Position numbers and translations under genes: made by a program. Of a DNA stretch of 12,564 bases, positions 6,241-12,564 are shown in pieces. Origin of the DNA: Gemmatimonadota bacterium (GTDB lineage Bacteria; Gemmatimonadota; Gemmatimonadetes; Gemmatimonadales; GWC2-71-9); NCBI GenBank assembly GCA_003221085.1, contig QHUD01000001.1, positions 1 to 12,564 of the forward strand. Direction: 5' to 3'. The notes beneath the pieces are model-generated. The model was not told the DNA's origin and did no database searches. It saw only the letters and a program-made list of their open reading frames with translations. Each line of letters begins with the position of its first letter. Positions within the stretch are counted from its first letter, which is position 1.

Positions 6241-6759
6241 TCAGGGCGGAAGAACCTTGGCCCGGTCCCACGCGAGATTGGCGAGCGTCACGAGCCAGGC
6301 GGTATCTGAGAAGCGGAACACCGGAAAATCGGCCCGGTACTTGGGATGGTCGGTCACCATGGCCACCCAGTCTCCCGGGTCGTGGACCGCGGGGTCGAAC
6401 AGCGGCTCCGGCCCCGCCGCGAGGCGGTACACCTCGACCTTGGGCAGCGGAGCGCGCTTGAAGCCCTCGACGAGCACGATGTCCGCTCCCTCGAGATAGA
6501 GCTGCGCCAGGGCGACCGGATCCGATTCCTGCTCGGTCCGCTCCCATAGTACGCGCTGCCCGGGCCCCTCCATGAGCACGCGCTCGGCGTGCCCTTCGTG
6601 CCAGTGGCGCCAGGAGTCCTTGCCGCGCTGGTCGGTGTCCGCGGGGTGCGTGCCGTGCTTGATCGTCATCACGCGGAATTTCCGGCGCGAGAGCTCCGCG
6701 GCGAGCGCCACCAGGAGCGTCGTCTTGCCGGCGTTCTTGCGCCCGATGATCGACATCAT
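6241..6759 (-). CDS. mobB: Molybdopterin-guanine dinucleotide biosynthesis adaptor protein MobB
   Basis: MobB is a small P-loop GTP-binding partner of MobA that assists formation of the guanine-dinucleotide form of Moco. The 172-residue length is usual. Walker A is GRKNAGKTT (6-14). It is followed by the family's IKHGTH (33-38) with D43, then GKDSWRH (46-52) and DIVLVEGFK (93-101). Two starts are in frame, ATG at 6759 and ATG at 6756. The first overlaps the mobA stop by 4 bp (ATGA) and is preferred; the second would drop one Met. The frame remains open upstream into mobA, but that extension has no MobB similarity. moeA follows after 1 bp. Confidence 0.95.
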   Translation of the reverse strand: MMSIIGRKNAGKTTLLVALAAELSRRKFRVMTIKHGTHPADTDQRGKDSWRHWHEGHAERVLMEGPGQRVLWERTEQESDPVALAQLYLEGADIVLVEGFKRAPLPKVEVYRLAAGPEPLFDPAVHDPGDWVAMVTDHPKYRADFPVFRFSDTAWLVTLANLAWDRAKVLPP

Positions 6760-7355
6760 CCGCGTTGCCGCCACGCCGCCTCCGCTCGTTCGAGATCCGC
6801 CGGAGTGTTCACGTTGAAGAACAGCACGTCCGGGTCGCCGAACGCGCGCACCCGTTCGAGCGGTAGTGTACCGACCTTCACATCGGCGTGGAAGCCGATC
6901 GCCCGCAGGTCGCCGCGGGCGAGCTGCCGCTCCATCGCGGGACCGCACGCCGGTCCGTACACCGCGCACAACGGCTCCACCCCGCGCCGCCCGTCGCTTT
7001 CCGGAAGGAAGGCGTCCCAACCCGTCGAGCCTGTCACGATCGCCCGTAACAGCTCGGTCGTGAGGAACGGCATGTCCCACGCGACGCACAGCACCGGTCC
7101 CGCGCCCGACACGACGGCCGTGTAGATGCCGCCCAGGCTGCCCTGGCCCGGGCGCACGTCGGGGATAGTGCGGAGGTCGGGCCGCCAGGAGGGTCCGTCG
7201 GGGGCGTTGGCGACGAGCAAGGGAGGTTCGCCGGTCACGCTGCCGACGGCGTCCACGACGCGGTCGAGGATCCGTCGCCCGCCGAGCTCCACCAGCCCCT
7301 TGGGATGCCCGCCGTAGCGACGAGCGGCGCCGCCGGCCAGCACGGCGCCGCGCAC
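6756..7355 (-). CDS. mobA: Molybdenum cofactor guanylyltransferase MobA
   Basis: MobA transfers GMP from GTP to Mo-molybdopterin, giving the MGD cofactor used by DMSO-reductase-family enzymes such as formate dehydrogenases. The nucleotidyltransferase signature LAGGAARRYGGHPK is at 6-19, followed by PGQGSLGGIYTA (69-80) and AWDMPF (92-97), whose Asp is the expected metal ligand, with FFNVNTPADLERAE near the end. I chose GTG at 7355 (199 residues): it lies 2 bp after the upstream stop and has GGAG at 7363-7366 with a 7-nt spacer. An ATG at 7394 would add 13 residues before the fold and overlap the upstream gene by 37 bp. The stop overlaps mobB by 4 bp. Confidence 0.94.
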   Translation of the reverse strand: MRGAVLAGGAARRYGGHPKGLVELGGRRILDRVVDAVGSVTGEPPLLVANAPDGPSWRPDLRTIPDVRPGQGSLGGIYTAVVSGAGPVLCVAWDMPFLTTELLRAIVTGSTGWDAFLPESDGRRGVEPLCAVYGPACGPAMERQLARGDLRAIGFHADVKVGTLPLERVRAFGDPDVLFFNVNTPADLERAEAAWRQRG

Positions 7356-7357
7356 CC

Positions 7358-7771
7358 TCAGACTCCGAGCGCGCGGTGGTCGACCATCAGGCAACGGTCC
7401 ATCACGCAGGGAATGCCCGCCGTCTCCGCCCGCGCCCGCGCCGCCTCGTCTGCCACGCCGACTTGCAGCCAGATCAGCTGGGGGCGAGGCCGCACGCCGA
7501 TGGCCTCGTCCACGATCGGCCCGGCGAACTCAGTGCGCCGAAACACGTCTACGACGTCGATCGCGTGCTCCGCCGCGGCGGCGGTGAGGGTAGGGTAGCT
7601 CTTCTCGCCCAGAATCGTGGGGTGGCCCGGGTTCACCGGGACGATCCGGTAGCCGGCGTCCCGCAAGTAGCGGGCGACTCCGTGGCTCGGCCGCGTCGGC
7701 CTGGGCGACAGTCCCACGACGGCGATGGTGCGCGCCGCGCCGAGAATGTCGCGCAGGGCGTCCGCCGTCAC
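7358..7771 (-). CDS. YccU-type CoA-binding domain protein
   Basis: The 137-residue single-domain Rossmann-like protein belongs to the CoA_binding_2 family (E. coli YccU type). Motifs include IAVVGLSPRPTRPSHGVARYL (its first 20 residues shown by IAVVGLSPRPTRPS and HGVARYL), GYRIVPVNPG, ILGEKSYPTL, DVVDVFRR, LIWLQVGV, and the terminal MDRCLMVDH. The N-terminal Gly-rich loop and VNP are typical nucleotide/CoA contacts. No catalytic role is established for the stand-alone family. GTG 7771 overlaps the fdhD stop by 4 bp (GTGA), and mobA begins 2 bp downstream, so it is embedded in the cofactor cluster. Whether it takes part in Mo/W metabolism is unknown. Confidence 0.9.
   Translation of the reverse strand: MTADALRDILGAARTIAVVGLSPRPTRPSHGVARYLRDAGYRIVPVNPGHPTILGEKSYPTLTAAAAEHAIDVVDVFRRTEFAGPIVDEAIGVRPRPQLIWLQVGVADEAARARAETAGIPCVMDRCLMVDHRALGV
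7363..7366 (-). promoter_or_regulatory. Ribosome binding site deciding the mobA start
   Basis: GGAG on the minus strand lies 7 nt before GTG 7355, inside the last codons of the CoA-binding gene. It favours this start over the ATG at 7394. Confidence 0.55.
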
Positions 7772-8487
7772 GCGTCGGGGCGGTGGATGTGCGGCGTGCC
7801 GCTCACCGCGCGCCCGACCAGCAAGATCCCCGTGCGCCGCGCGATGGTCACCGCCAGCGTCGACGGGACGCTCGGCGTCGCGACGTAGGCGACCCCGGCG
7901 CGGGCTGCCTTGTACGCGAGCTCGGCCGAGATGCGACCGGTCACGAGCAGGCCGCGCCCGGCAATCGGCTCCCGCGCGATCACCGCCGCGCCGATCACCT
8001 TATCCACGGCATTGTGGCGTCCGATGTCCTCGGCGTGGAACAGCAGCCGGTCCTCGTTGGTGAGAGCGGCGGCGTGGATGCCCCCGGTCTCGTTGTAACG
8101 CTCCCCGCGCGCGAACAGCTCCTTGAAGAGCGCGCGCAGCCGCTCCGGGGCGGGCGGCTCGCCCCGTGCGCGCGCGTACGCCACCTGGTGCGGATCGGCG
8201 AGGAAGGTGGACACGGCCCCGCATCCCGAGGCGAGCACGCGCTTGCGGTTTTCACGCTTGACGGCCGCCACGCGCTCAGCCTTCACCTCGGCCCAGAACC
8301 CGAGGTCCGGGGCGCAGGGCCGCAGCTTCACCAGGTCGTCGAGCGACTCGATGTAGCCCTCGCCGTGCAGCCACCCCGTCGCCAGCTCCTCGAGCTGGTC
8401 AGGTGTGCACATCCAGGTCACTGCCGGCTCGCCGTTCACTTCCAGCCAGACGGGCATTTCTTCAACCACGGCCGAATCGACGAGCAT
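7768..8487 (-). CDS. fdhD: Formate dehydrogenase accessory sulfurtransferase FdhD
   Basis: FdhD carries sulfur from a cysteine desulfurase to bis-MGD, giving the sulfido ligand that active formate dehydrogenases need. From ATG 8487 the protein has 239 residues, with VWLEVNG, WMCTPDQLEELATGWLHGEG (25-44), ETGGIHAAAL, HAEDIGRHNAVDKVIG and GRISAELAYKAARAG, all family blocks. The CxxC pair of E. coli FdhD (C121/C124) is reduced to one cysteine, SGCGAVS (C89 here). The start is uncertain: the frame is open to GTG 8664, which overlaps the pterin-synthase-like gene by 11 bp, but those 59 extra residues translate a palindromic repeat and do not resemble FdhD. No good ribosome binding site precedes 8487. 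The stop overlaps the CoA-binding gene by 4 bp. Confidence 0.92.
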   Translation of the reverse strand: MLVDSAVVEEMPVWLEVNGEPAVTWMCTPDQLEELATGWLHGEGYIESLDDLVKLRPCAPDLGFWAEVKAERVAAVKRENRKRVLASGCGAVSTFLADPHQVAYARARGEPPAPERLRALFKELFARGERYNETGGIHAAALTNEDRLLFHAEDIGRHNAVDKVIGAAVIAREPIAGRGLLVTGRISAELAYKAARAGVAYVATPSVPSTLAVTIARRTGILLVGRAVSGTPHIHRPDA

Positions 8488-8550
8488 GCGGCCGCGGCGC
8501 GAACCGGGGGCGGGGGGGACTAACCCCGGGCGCGAGCCCTCAGCCCCTGA

Positions 8551-8575
8551 CCCCCTCTCTGTTACGGCGAGGGGG
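8551..8575. repeat. GC-rich palindrome 1 between the PTPS-like gene and fdhD
   Basis: CCCCCTC and GAGGGGG form a perfect 7-bp stem around an 11-nt loop. It is part of the 166-bp spacer (8488-8653), the only sizeable gap in the minus-strand run. It has no T-tract on either strand and stands 13 bp from a second, stronger palindrome. Confidence 0.6.
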
Positions 8576-8588
8576 GACGCGTTGAACT

Positions 8589-8613
8589 CCCCCTCTCCCG
8601 AAGGGAGAGGGGG
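8589..8613. repeat. GC-rich palindrome 2, perfect 11-bp stem with 3-nt loop
   Basis: CCCCCTCTCCC, loop GAA, GGGAGAGGGGG. This is the strongest hairpin in the window. On the minus-strand transcript it would fold just upstream of fdhD. No U-run follows, so it is not a classic terminator. The sequence style (translating as RPPLPSGEGE) resembles a palindromic repeat scattered through many GC-rich genomes; that is recollection and not a search result. It could stabilise mRNA ends or weaken read-through into fdhD. Confidence 0.7.
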
Positions 8614-8653
8614 CCGGGGGGTGAGGTCCGGGAGCGGGTCCGGAGTCAGTGGT

Positions 8654-9073
8654 TCACGACTCACCGTAGTACTCCGAATAGATGTGGGGCCCCTCCTGCA
8701 CGCGCACCGCGTGCAGCGTCACGCCTCGCGGCAGCTGCGGCGCGATTCGTTCCCAGACGTACACCGCCAATGCCTCCCCCGTCGCGAGCCGGCGCCCGGG
8801 GCCGAACTCGGGGAGCGCCTCGTTGATGCTCCGACCGTCGAGCCGCCGGGTGATTTCTTCGGCGAGCAGACGATCCAGCGTCTCGAGGCTCATCACTCCC
8901 CCTGCCTCCGGCGCAAGCGGCCCCTTCACCGTGACCCGGCACTGGTAACGGTGGCCGTGCTCGGGGGCTGCCCGACCGAACTCCTGGGCGTTCCGCTCGT
9001 CGGGCCAGTCCGCCCGACCGATGTAGTGCGTCGCGCTAAACTCAACGATACGGGTAAGATAGCTGATCGGCAC
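8654..9073 (-). CDS. Divergent 6-pyruvoyl-tetrahydropterin synthase / QueD-like protein
   Basis: The 139-residue protein has the PTPS/QueD fold signature: FSATHY near the N-terminus, EHGHRYQCRVTVKG in the middle, LDGRSINEALPEF, then GEALAVYVWERI and a terminal VRVQEGPHIYSEYYGE. The three zinc-ligand histidines are present (H16, H39, H41), as is the pterin-anchoring Glu (E127). The catalytic Cys that normally precedes the HGH motif is absent (FGRAAPEHGH), and the usual LDHxxLN is LDGRSIN, so the catalytic His is Gly (residue 80). It may bind a pterin without doing the standard chemistry. GTG 9073 starts 2 bp after the tupC stop. The open frame continues upstream to 9373, but that is antisense noise over tupC. 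No queC or queE is nearby; the neighbours are Mo/W-cofactor genes. Confidence 0.87.
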   Translation of the reverse strand: MPISYLTRIVEFSATHYIGRADWPDERNAQEFGRAAPEHGHRYQCRVTVKGPLAPEAGGVMSLETLDRLLAEEITRRLDGRSINEALPEFGPGRRLATGEALAVYVWERIAPQLPRGVTLHAVRVQEGPHIYSEYYGES

Positions 9074-9075
9074 GG

Positions 9076-10089
9076 CTAGAACACTCGCACCGCGCTGGCC
9101 TTGAACGAGAACACCACGGGGCCTCCCGGCGTGAGCCCCAGATCCCGTGCCGCCTCCTCTGTGACGACCGCCACGAGCTCTACGCCCACGTCCGCCGTGA
9201 CCTGTACGGCCCCCGGCCGCTGGTGCGTGAGGCGGGTGACGCGTCCGGTGAACACGTTGCGCGCGGAGGAGGCGAGCGGCTCGCGACTCACGAAGATGTC
9301 CGTGGGCGGCACCGCTAGGATCGCGGGGCCGGTCTTGTCGGTCGCCGCGGCGATCTCGATCGTGCCGACGCACACATGCTTGAGCTCGCCGCTCCCGCTC
9401 GACGGCAGGTCCACACGGAACAGGTTCTCCGGCGTGACCGGCGACAGCCGGCCCTCGGCGAGGGCGCGCACGTCATCCGCCCAGCGGTAGGCGTCCTCCA
9501 GCTGATGCGAGGCGAGGCAGACGGCGAGCGGGCGGCGGGCGCGCTCTTCGGTGAGCGCGCGATACAACGTCTGCGCCGCCGCGCGGTCAGCCGAGCTGGC
9601 GGGCTCGTCGAGCAGTAGCACGTCCGGCTCGATCGCGAGTGCGCGCGCTACCGCGACGCGCTGCACCTCGCCGTCCGACAGCTCATGCCGTCTGCGCTGG
9701 AGCAACGGTGTGATCCCCAACCGCGCCGCGACGCTCGCTACTCTTCTGTTTACGTCTGTGCGTCTGATTCCTCTCACCTGTAATCCAAACTCCAGGTTTT
9801 CACGGACGCTGCCGCGCAACAACACCGGGCGCTGTTCCACGAGTGTGATACGCCGCCGGGCCGCCGGGCCCGCCGAGGGCGCCTTCGCTCCGGCCACCAC
9901 GACGCCGTCGAGCCGCACCTCGCCCTCGGAGGGGCGTTCGAGCAGGGCAAGCAGCCGCAGCAGCGTGCTCTTGCCCGATCCGTTCGGTCCCACGATCGCG
10001 ACACCCGAGCCGGGTGCGACGGTAAAGCGCTCGATGTCGAGCACCACGCGGCCGTCGTAGCGGTGACGCACGCCGACCAGCTCAAGCAT
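9076..10089 (-). CDS. tupC: Tungstate/molybdate ABC transporter ATP-binding protein
   Basis: The 337-residue ABC ATPase has Walker A GPNGSGKST (34-42), Q-loop Q86, signature LSDGE (137-141, a variant of LSGGQ), Walker B VLLLDEP (157-163) and switch H195. A C-terminal TOBE/Mop-like domain (about 275-337, from SSARNVFTGRV to FKASAVRVF) is the oxyanion-sensing domain typical of molybdate and tungstate importers, and allows feedback inhibition by substrate. The start ATG 10089 overlaps the permease stop by 8 bp. Tungstate is preferred over molybdate because the partner permease is TupB-like, but sequence alone cannot settle the metal. Confidence 0.9.
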   Translation of the reverse strand: MLELVGVRHRYDGRVVLDIERFTVAPGSGVAIVGPNGSGKSTLLRLLALLERPSEGEVRLDGVVVAGAKAPSAGPAARRRITLVEQRPVLLRGSVRENLEFGLQVRGIRRTDVNRRVASVAARLGITPLLQRRRHELSDGEVQRVAVARALAIEPDVLLLDEPASSADRAAAQTLYRALTEERARRPLAVCLASHQLEDAYRWADDVRALAEGRLSPVTPENLFRVDLPSSGSGELKHVCVGTIEIAAATDKTGPAILAVPPTDIFVSREPLASSARNVFTGRVTRLTHQRPGAVQVTADVGVELVAVVTEEAARDLGLTPGGPVVFSFKASAVRVF

Positions 10090-10777
10090 GACCGCGGCCC
10101 TGAAGCGCCTGCAACGCGACGTTCACGAGCAGAGCGAGGAGCAGGAGGATGAGCCCGAGCGCGAGGGCGAGTCCGAAGTCGCCCTGGCTCGTGTAGAGCG
10201 CGACCGCGGTCGTGAGGGTGCGCGTCTGGCCGCGGATGTTGCCGCCCACGGTCATGGCCGATCCGATCTCCGCCACGATGTGGCCGAAGGCGGTGGTGAT
10301 CACCGCGGCGAGGGCGAACCGGGCCTCACGCGCCACGGTCCACGCGGTGCGCCAGCGGCCGGCGCCGAGCGTCTCGGCGGTGCGGCGGATGCGCGGATCG
10401 ACACCCTGGACTGCCGCGGCGGCGAGCGCCGCGGCGATCGGCAATGCGAGCACGATGTCGCCGACCACGATCGCCTGCCAAGTGTAGAGCCAGGCGACAC
10501 CGCCCAGCGGACCCCGACGGGACAGCAGGCCGTAGAGTAGCAGGCCCACGACCACGGTCGGGAACGCCAGAGCGGTGTTGACGACCGTGAGCGCGGCGCG
10601 GCGTCCCCAGAACGGCCTCGTGGCTAGCACGAACCCGACGGGGATGCCGAGGCCGCACGCGAACACGGTGGCGATGAGGCCGATCTTGAGCGTGAGGAGC
10701 GCGATGCCGTACACTTCGACGTCGCCTGAGAGAAGCAAGGCGACCGCGCGCCGCAGTCCCTCCCCTAGAAAGTCCAT
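10082..10777 (-). CDS. tupB: Tungstate ABC transporter permease
   Basis: The 231-residue inner-membrane permease has about five to six hydrophobic segments (about 24-52, 63-86, 99-124, 155-175, 203-226). The ATPase-coupling EAA-type loop is ETLGAGRWRTAWTVARE (135-151). The stretch EIGSAMTVGGNIRGQTRTLT (170-189) followed by TSQGDFGLALALG is characteristic of TupB/WtpB-like permeases. I chose ATG 10777 because it begins at the conserved amphipathic MDFLGEGLRRAV and overlaps the upstream stop by 13 bp. The alternative start at 10813 would add 12 non-conserved residues. The usual binding-protein gene tupA is not beside it; an outer-membrane protein gene occupies that place. Confidence 0.92.
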   Translation of the reverse strand: MDFLGEGLRRAVALLLSGDVEVYGIALLTLKIGLIATVFACGLGIPVGFVLATRPFWGRRAALTVVNTALAFPTVVVGLLLYGLLSRRGPLGGVAWLYTWQAIVVGDIVLALPIAAALAAAAVQGVDPRIRRTAETLGAGRWRTAWTVAREARFALAAVITTAFGHIVAEIGSAMTVGGNIRGQTRTLTTAVALYTSQGDFGLALALGLILLLLALLVNVALQALQGRGHA

Positions 10778-11454
10778 CCCACGCCGATCGTGGCCCACGG
10801 ATGCGACGTCCACTCGCTGAACGAGGCGGTCAGCGGCAGGACGCGGCTGCCGTCGCTGGCCGGCACTTTGTAGGAGACGGGGTAGTTGAGCTTCCAGAGC
10901 ACCAGGCGAAGGTCACCTCGCACGGAGAGGCGCCGGGCGGGGTACCAGCGCAGCCCGGCGTTGGGCGCGACCGTGAATTTCGAACCGAACTGGTAGCCGC
11001 TCGCGTCGCTGGGCGACGCGCCGCTGATGACCATGCCCAGGGCTCCGCCCACGTAGGGAGCGATGCCGCGCCACGTCTTGCGGCCGGTGAGCACGAGCTG
11101 CAGCCCAGCGTCGACCAGGACGACGTCGTTCGGAAACGGGCCGGTCGTGCGGGCCGGGGACGTGGAGTCCTTGGTCGGATCCACGACGAAGCGGTTCGTC
11201 CGCCCATAGGCGAGGCCGAGCGATGCTCCGATCGCGCCGAACGGCACTTCGTAGCGGATTCCGGCGGTCTTTCCATCCGAGAGCCCGACGCCCACGCTCC
11301 CCCGGCTGCCACCCAGATACCCGAACGTGATGACTCCGACCGCGCCGCGCCGGACATCGTGGTAGGGAGAGTGGGAGGGCTCGTGTCCGACCTGGGCGGA
11401 GACCCCGTTCCACGACGCCACGACGCCAAGGCACACTAGGGCAACAACTCTCAT
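10765..11454 (-). CDS. Outer-membrane beta-barrel-like protein of unknown function
   Basis: The 229-residue protein begins with a signal peptide: MR, hydrophobic VVALVCLGVVASW, and likely cleavage after VSA (residue 20). The mature part is rich in Gly, Ser and aromatic residues, with alternating strand-like stretches (GAIGASLGLAYGR, VLVDAGLQLVL, IAPYVGGALGMVI, APNAGLRWYPARRLSVRGDL, WATIGVGWTF), and it ends in Phe, the usual barrel-assembly signal. That supports a small outer-membrane barrel, but I recognise no specific family. ATG 11454 follows the gpmI stop by 1 bp, and its stop lies inside the tupB start region (13-bp overlap), so it is co-transcribed with both. A link to oxyanion uptake is possible from position only. 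Confidence 0.8.
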   Translation of the reverse strand: MRVVALVCLGVVASWNGVSAQVGHEPSHSPYHDVRRGAVGVITFGYLGGSRGSVGVGLSDGKTAGIRYEVPFGAIGASLGLAYGRTNRFVVDPTKDSTSPARTTGPFPNDVVLVDAGLQLVLTGRKTWRGIAPYVGGALGMVISGASPSDASGYQFGSKFTVAPNAGLRWYPARRLSVRGDLRLVLWKLNYPVSYKVPASDGSRVLPLTASFSEWTSHPWATIGVGWTF

Positions 11455-11455
11455 C

Positions 11456-12564
11456 TTAATCCGTCTCCCTTAAGTCTCTGCCGGTCATTTCCGGCGGCGG
11501 TTGGATATCGAGCAGTCGGAGCACTGTGGGGCCGACGTCGCACAGCGCGCCACCGTGGCGGAGCGGCCCCCGCGCCTCGTTGTCTACAAGAAGGAACGGC
11601 ACGGGGTTCGTCGTGTGCGCCGTGTGCGGGCCGTCCGTTATCGGGTCGATCATCAGCTCGCAATTGCCGTGATCCGCCGTGATGAGCAGCGTTGCGCCGC
11701 GGCGCTCGGCGCTCTTCACGACGCGCTCGAGACACTGATCCACCGTCTCCACGGCCTTCACGGCCGCGCTTAGTACCCCCGAATGGCCGACCATATCCCC
11801 ATTCGCGTAGTTGCAGAGGATGAAATCGTGATGCCCCGCCTCGATCGCCTTGCACAGGACGTCCGTCACCCCCGGCGCGCTCATTTCGGGCATGAGGTCG
11901 TACGTGGCGACCTTCTGGGATGGAACGAGCAGCCGCTCCTCACCGGGGTAGGGCGTCTCCACTCCGCCGTTGAAGAAGTATGTCACGTGCGCGTACTTCT
12001 CCGTCTCGGCCGTGCGGAACATGGTCTTACCGTGGTCGGACAGCACCTGCGCCACGATCTCCGACAGCACCATAGGCCCGAACGCCATCGGAAAGGGAAA
12101 CGTCTCGTCGTACTGGGTCATGGTGACGAGATCGACGGCGGGCCTGGTACCGGTGTCGAAGCCGTCGAACCCGTCCAGCGCGAGCGCGCGCACCATCTGC
12201 CGCATGCGGTCGGCCCGGTAGTTGAAACAGAAGATCCCGTCGCCCGACCGGATGCGCGGCGTCCCCGCGATGACGCGGGGCTTCACGAACTCGTCGGTCT
12301 CGCCGGCTTCGTAGGCGCGCCGGATGGCCGTGAGCGGGTCGGGGGCTACCTCGCCCACGCCGTGCACCATCGCGTCGTAGGCGATCTTGGTGCGCTCCCA
12401 GCGCTTGTCGCGATCCATCGCGTAGTAGCGGCCCACCACGGTCGACACGACCGCTCGACCGCCGTACTCGGGGAGCTGGTCCACCAGCTCCTGCATGAAC
12501 GCGAGGGCCGACTGCGGCGGCGTGTCTCGCCCGTCGAGCCAGGCATGAATCGCGACCGGCAGCT
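11456..12564 (-). CDS. gpmI: 2,3-bisphosphoglycerate-independent phosphoglycerate mutase, N-terminus outside the window
   Basis: GpmI interconverts 3- and 2-phosphoglycerate in glycolysis and gluconeogenesis using two Mn ions and a phosphoserine intermediate. The frame is open to the window edge, giving 368 complete codons of a usual ~510-residue protein. The missing part contains the catalytic Ser. Visible signatures are HAWLDGRDTPP, GRYYAMDRDKRWERTKIAYD, FNYRADRMRQM, TYFFNGGVETPYPGEER, NYANGDMVGHSG (metal-binding Asp/His), ITADHGNCE and HTAHTTNPVPF. TAA at 11456-11458 lies 1 bp before the outer-membrane protein gene. It is the most upstream gene seen in the minus-strand run, so the run's promoter, if there is only one, is outside the window. 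Confidence 0.97.
   Translation of the reverse strand, partial: LPVAIHAWLDGRDTPPQSALAFMQELVDQLPEYGGRAVVSTVVGRYYAMDRDKRWERTKIAYDAMVHGVGEVAPDPLTAIRRAYEAGETDEFVKPRVIAGTPRIRSGDGIFCFNYRADRMRQMVRALALDGFDGFDTGTRPAVDLVTMTQYDETFPFPMAFGPMVLSEIVAQVLSDHGKTMFRTAETEKYAHVTYFFNGGVETPYPGEERLLVPSQKVATYDLMPEMSAPGVTDVLCKAIEAGHHDFILCNYANGDMVGHSGVLSAAVKAVETVDQCLERVVKSAERRGATLLITADHGNCELMIDPITDGPHTAHTTNPVPFLLVDNEARGPLRHGGALCDVGPTVLRLLDIQPPPEMTGRDLRETD

Noticed and set aside
6760..7089. N-terminal extension of mobB
   Set aside because: It lies wholly over mobA, has shadow-frame composition, and the P-loop motif expected near the N-terminus starts right after ATG 6759.
8589..8613. The perfect 11-bp hairpin as an intrinsic terminator between the PTPS-like gene and fdhD
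   Set aside because: No U-run follows on the minus-strand transcript, and the sequence style fits a dispersed palindromic repeat.
9074..9373. N-terminal extension of the pterin-synthase-like gene
   Set aside because: It overlaps tupC on the same strand in another frame and is His/Arg/Gly-rich without homology; GTG 9073 gives the normal family length.
1..12564. CRISPR arrays, tRNA, rRNA, insertion sequences, toxin-antitoxin or defence genes
   Set aside because: No regularly spaced repeats, no cloverleaf or rRNA-like sequence, and no transposase, nuclease or toxin motifs were found on reading both strands.

Overview
This is a GC-rich, densely packed bacterial window. It encodes a respiratory ETF:quinone oxidoreductase and a small outer-membrane barrel protein ending in Phe, so the host is probably a respiring didermic (Gram-negative-type) bacterium. 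The gene content and protein style would suit Gemmatimonadota, but that is an impression from the sequence and no marker gene proves it. No rRNA, tRNA, CRISPR array, transposase or phage gene is visible.

Plus strand, 1-2349: the 3' part of etfA (ETF alpha subunit) runs directly into an ETF-quinone oxidoreductase gene. Together they would pass electrons from acyl-CoA and related dehydrogenases into the quinone pool. The oxidoreductase has two striking defects: an apparent in-frame loss of about 35 codons that removes the second FAD-binding (GD) segment, and a Thr in place of one cysteine ligand of the 4Fe-4S cluster.

Plus strand, 2350-3516: a 248-bp intergenic region carries a possible sigma-54 promoter and small palindromes. 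It leads into a two-gene unit: a 72-residue Arg-rich protein with RR pairs in a strict six-residue rhythm, then a membrane-anchored degenerate GGDEF protein (GGDTF) that keeps the RxxD I-site and may bind c-di-GMP rather than make it.

Minus strand, 12564-3520: twelve genes read in one direction, mostly with 4-bp overlaps or gaps of 0-2 bp. In transcription order they are gpmI (5' end outside the window), an outer-membrane barrel protein, tupB and tupC (tungstate/molybdate ABC permease and ATPase), a divergent 6-pyruvoyl-tetrahydropterin-synthase-like gene, fdhD, a YccU-type CoA-binding protein, mobA, mobB, moeA, a canonical membrane GGDEF cyclase, and marC. The core (tupBC, fdhD, mobA, mobB, moeA) is a molybdenum/tungsten cofactor module: oxyanion uptake, metal insertion, dinucleotide attachment, and sulfuration for a formate-dehydrogenase-type enzyme. 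Only the ptps-fdhD junction is loose; it holds two GC-rich palindromes that look like a dispersed repeat.

The best candidates for something undescribed are the pterin-synthase-like protein inside the Mo/W-cofactor cluster, which keeps its zinc histidines but lacks the catalytic Cys and His; the RR-hexad miniprotein paired with a degenerate I-site GGDEF protein; and the tup transporter lacking a neighbouring binding protein but adjoining an outer-membrane barrel gene.
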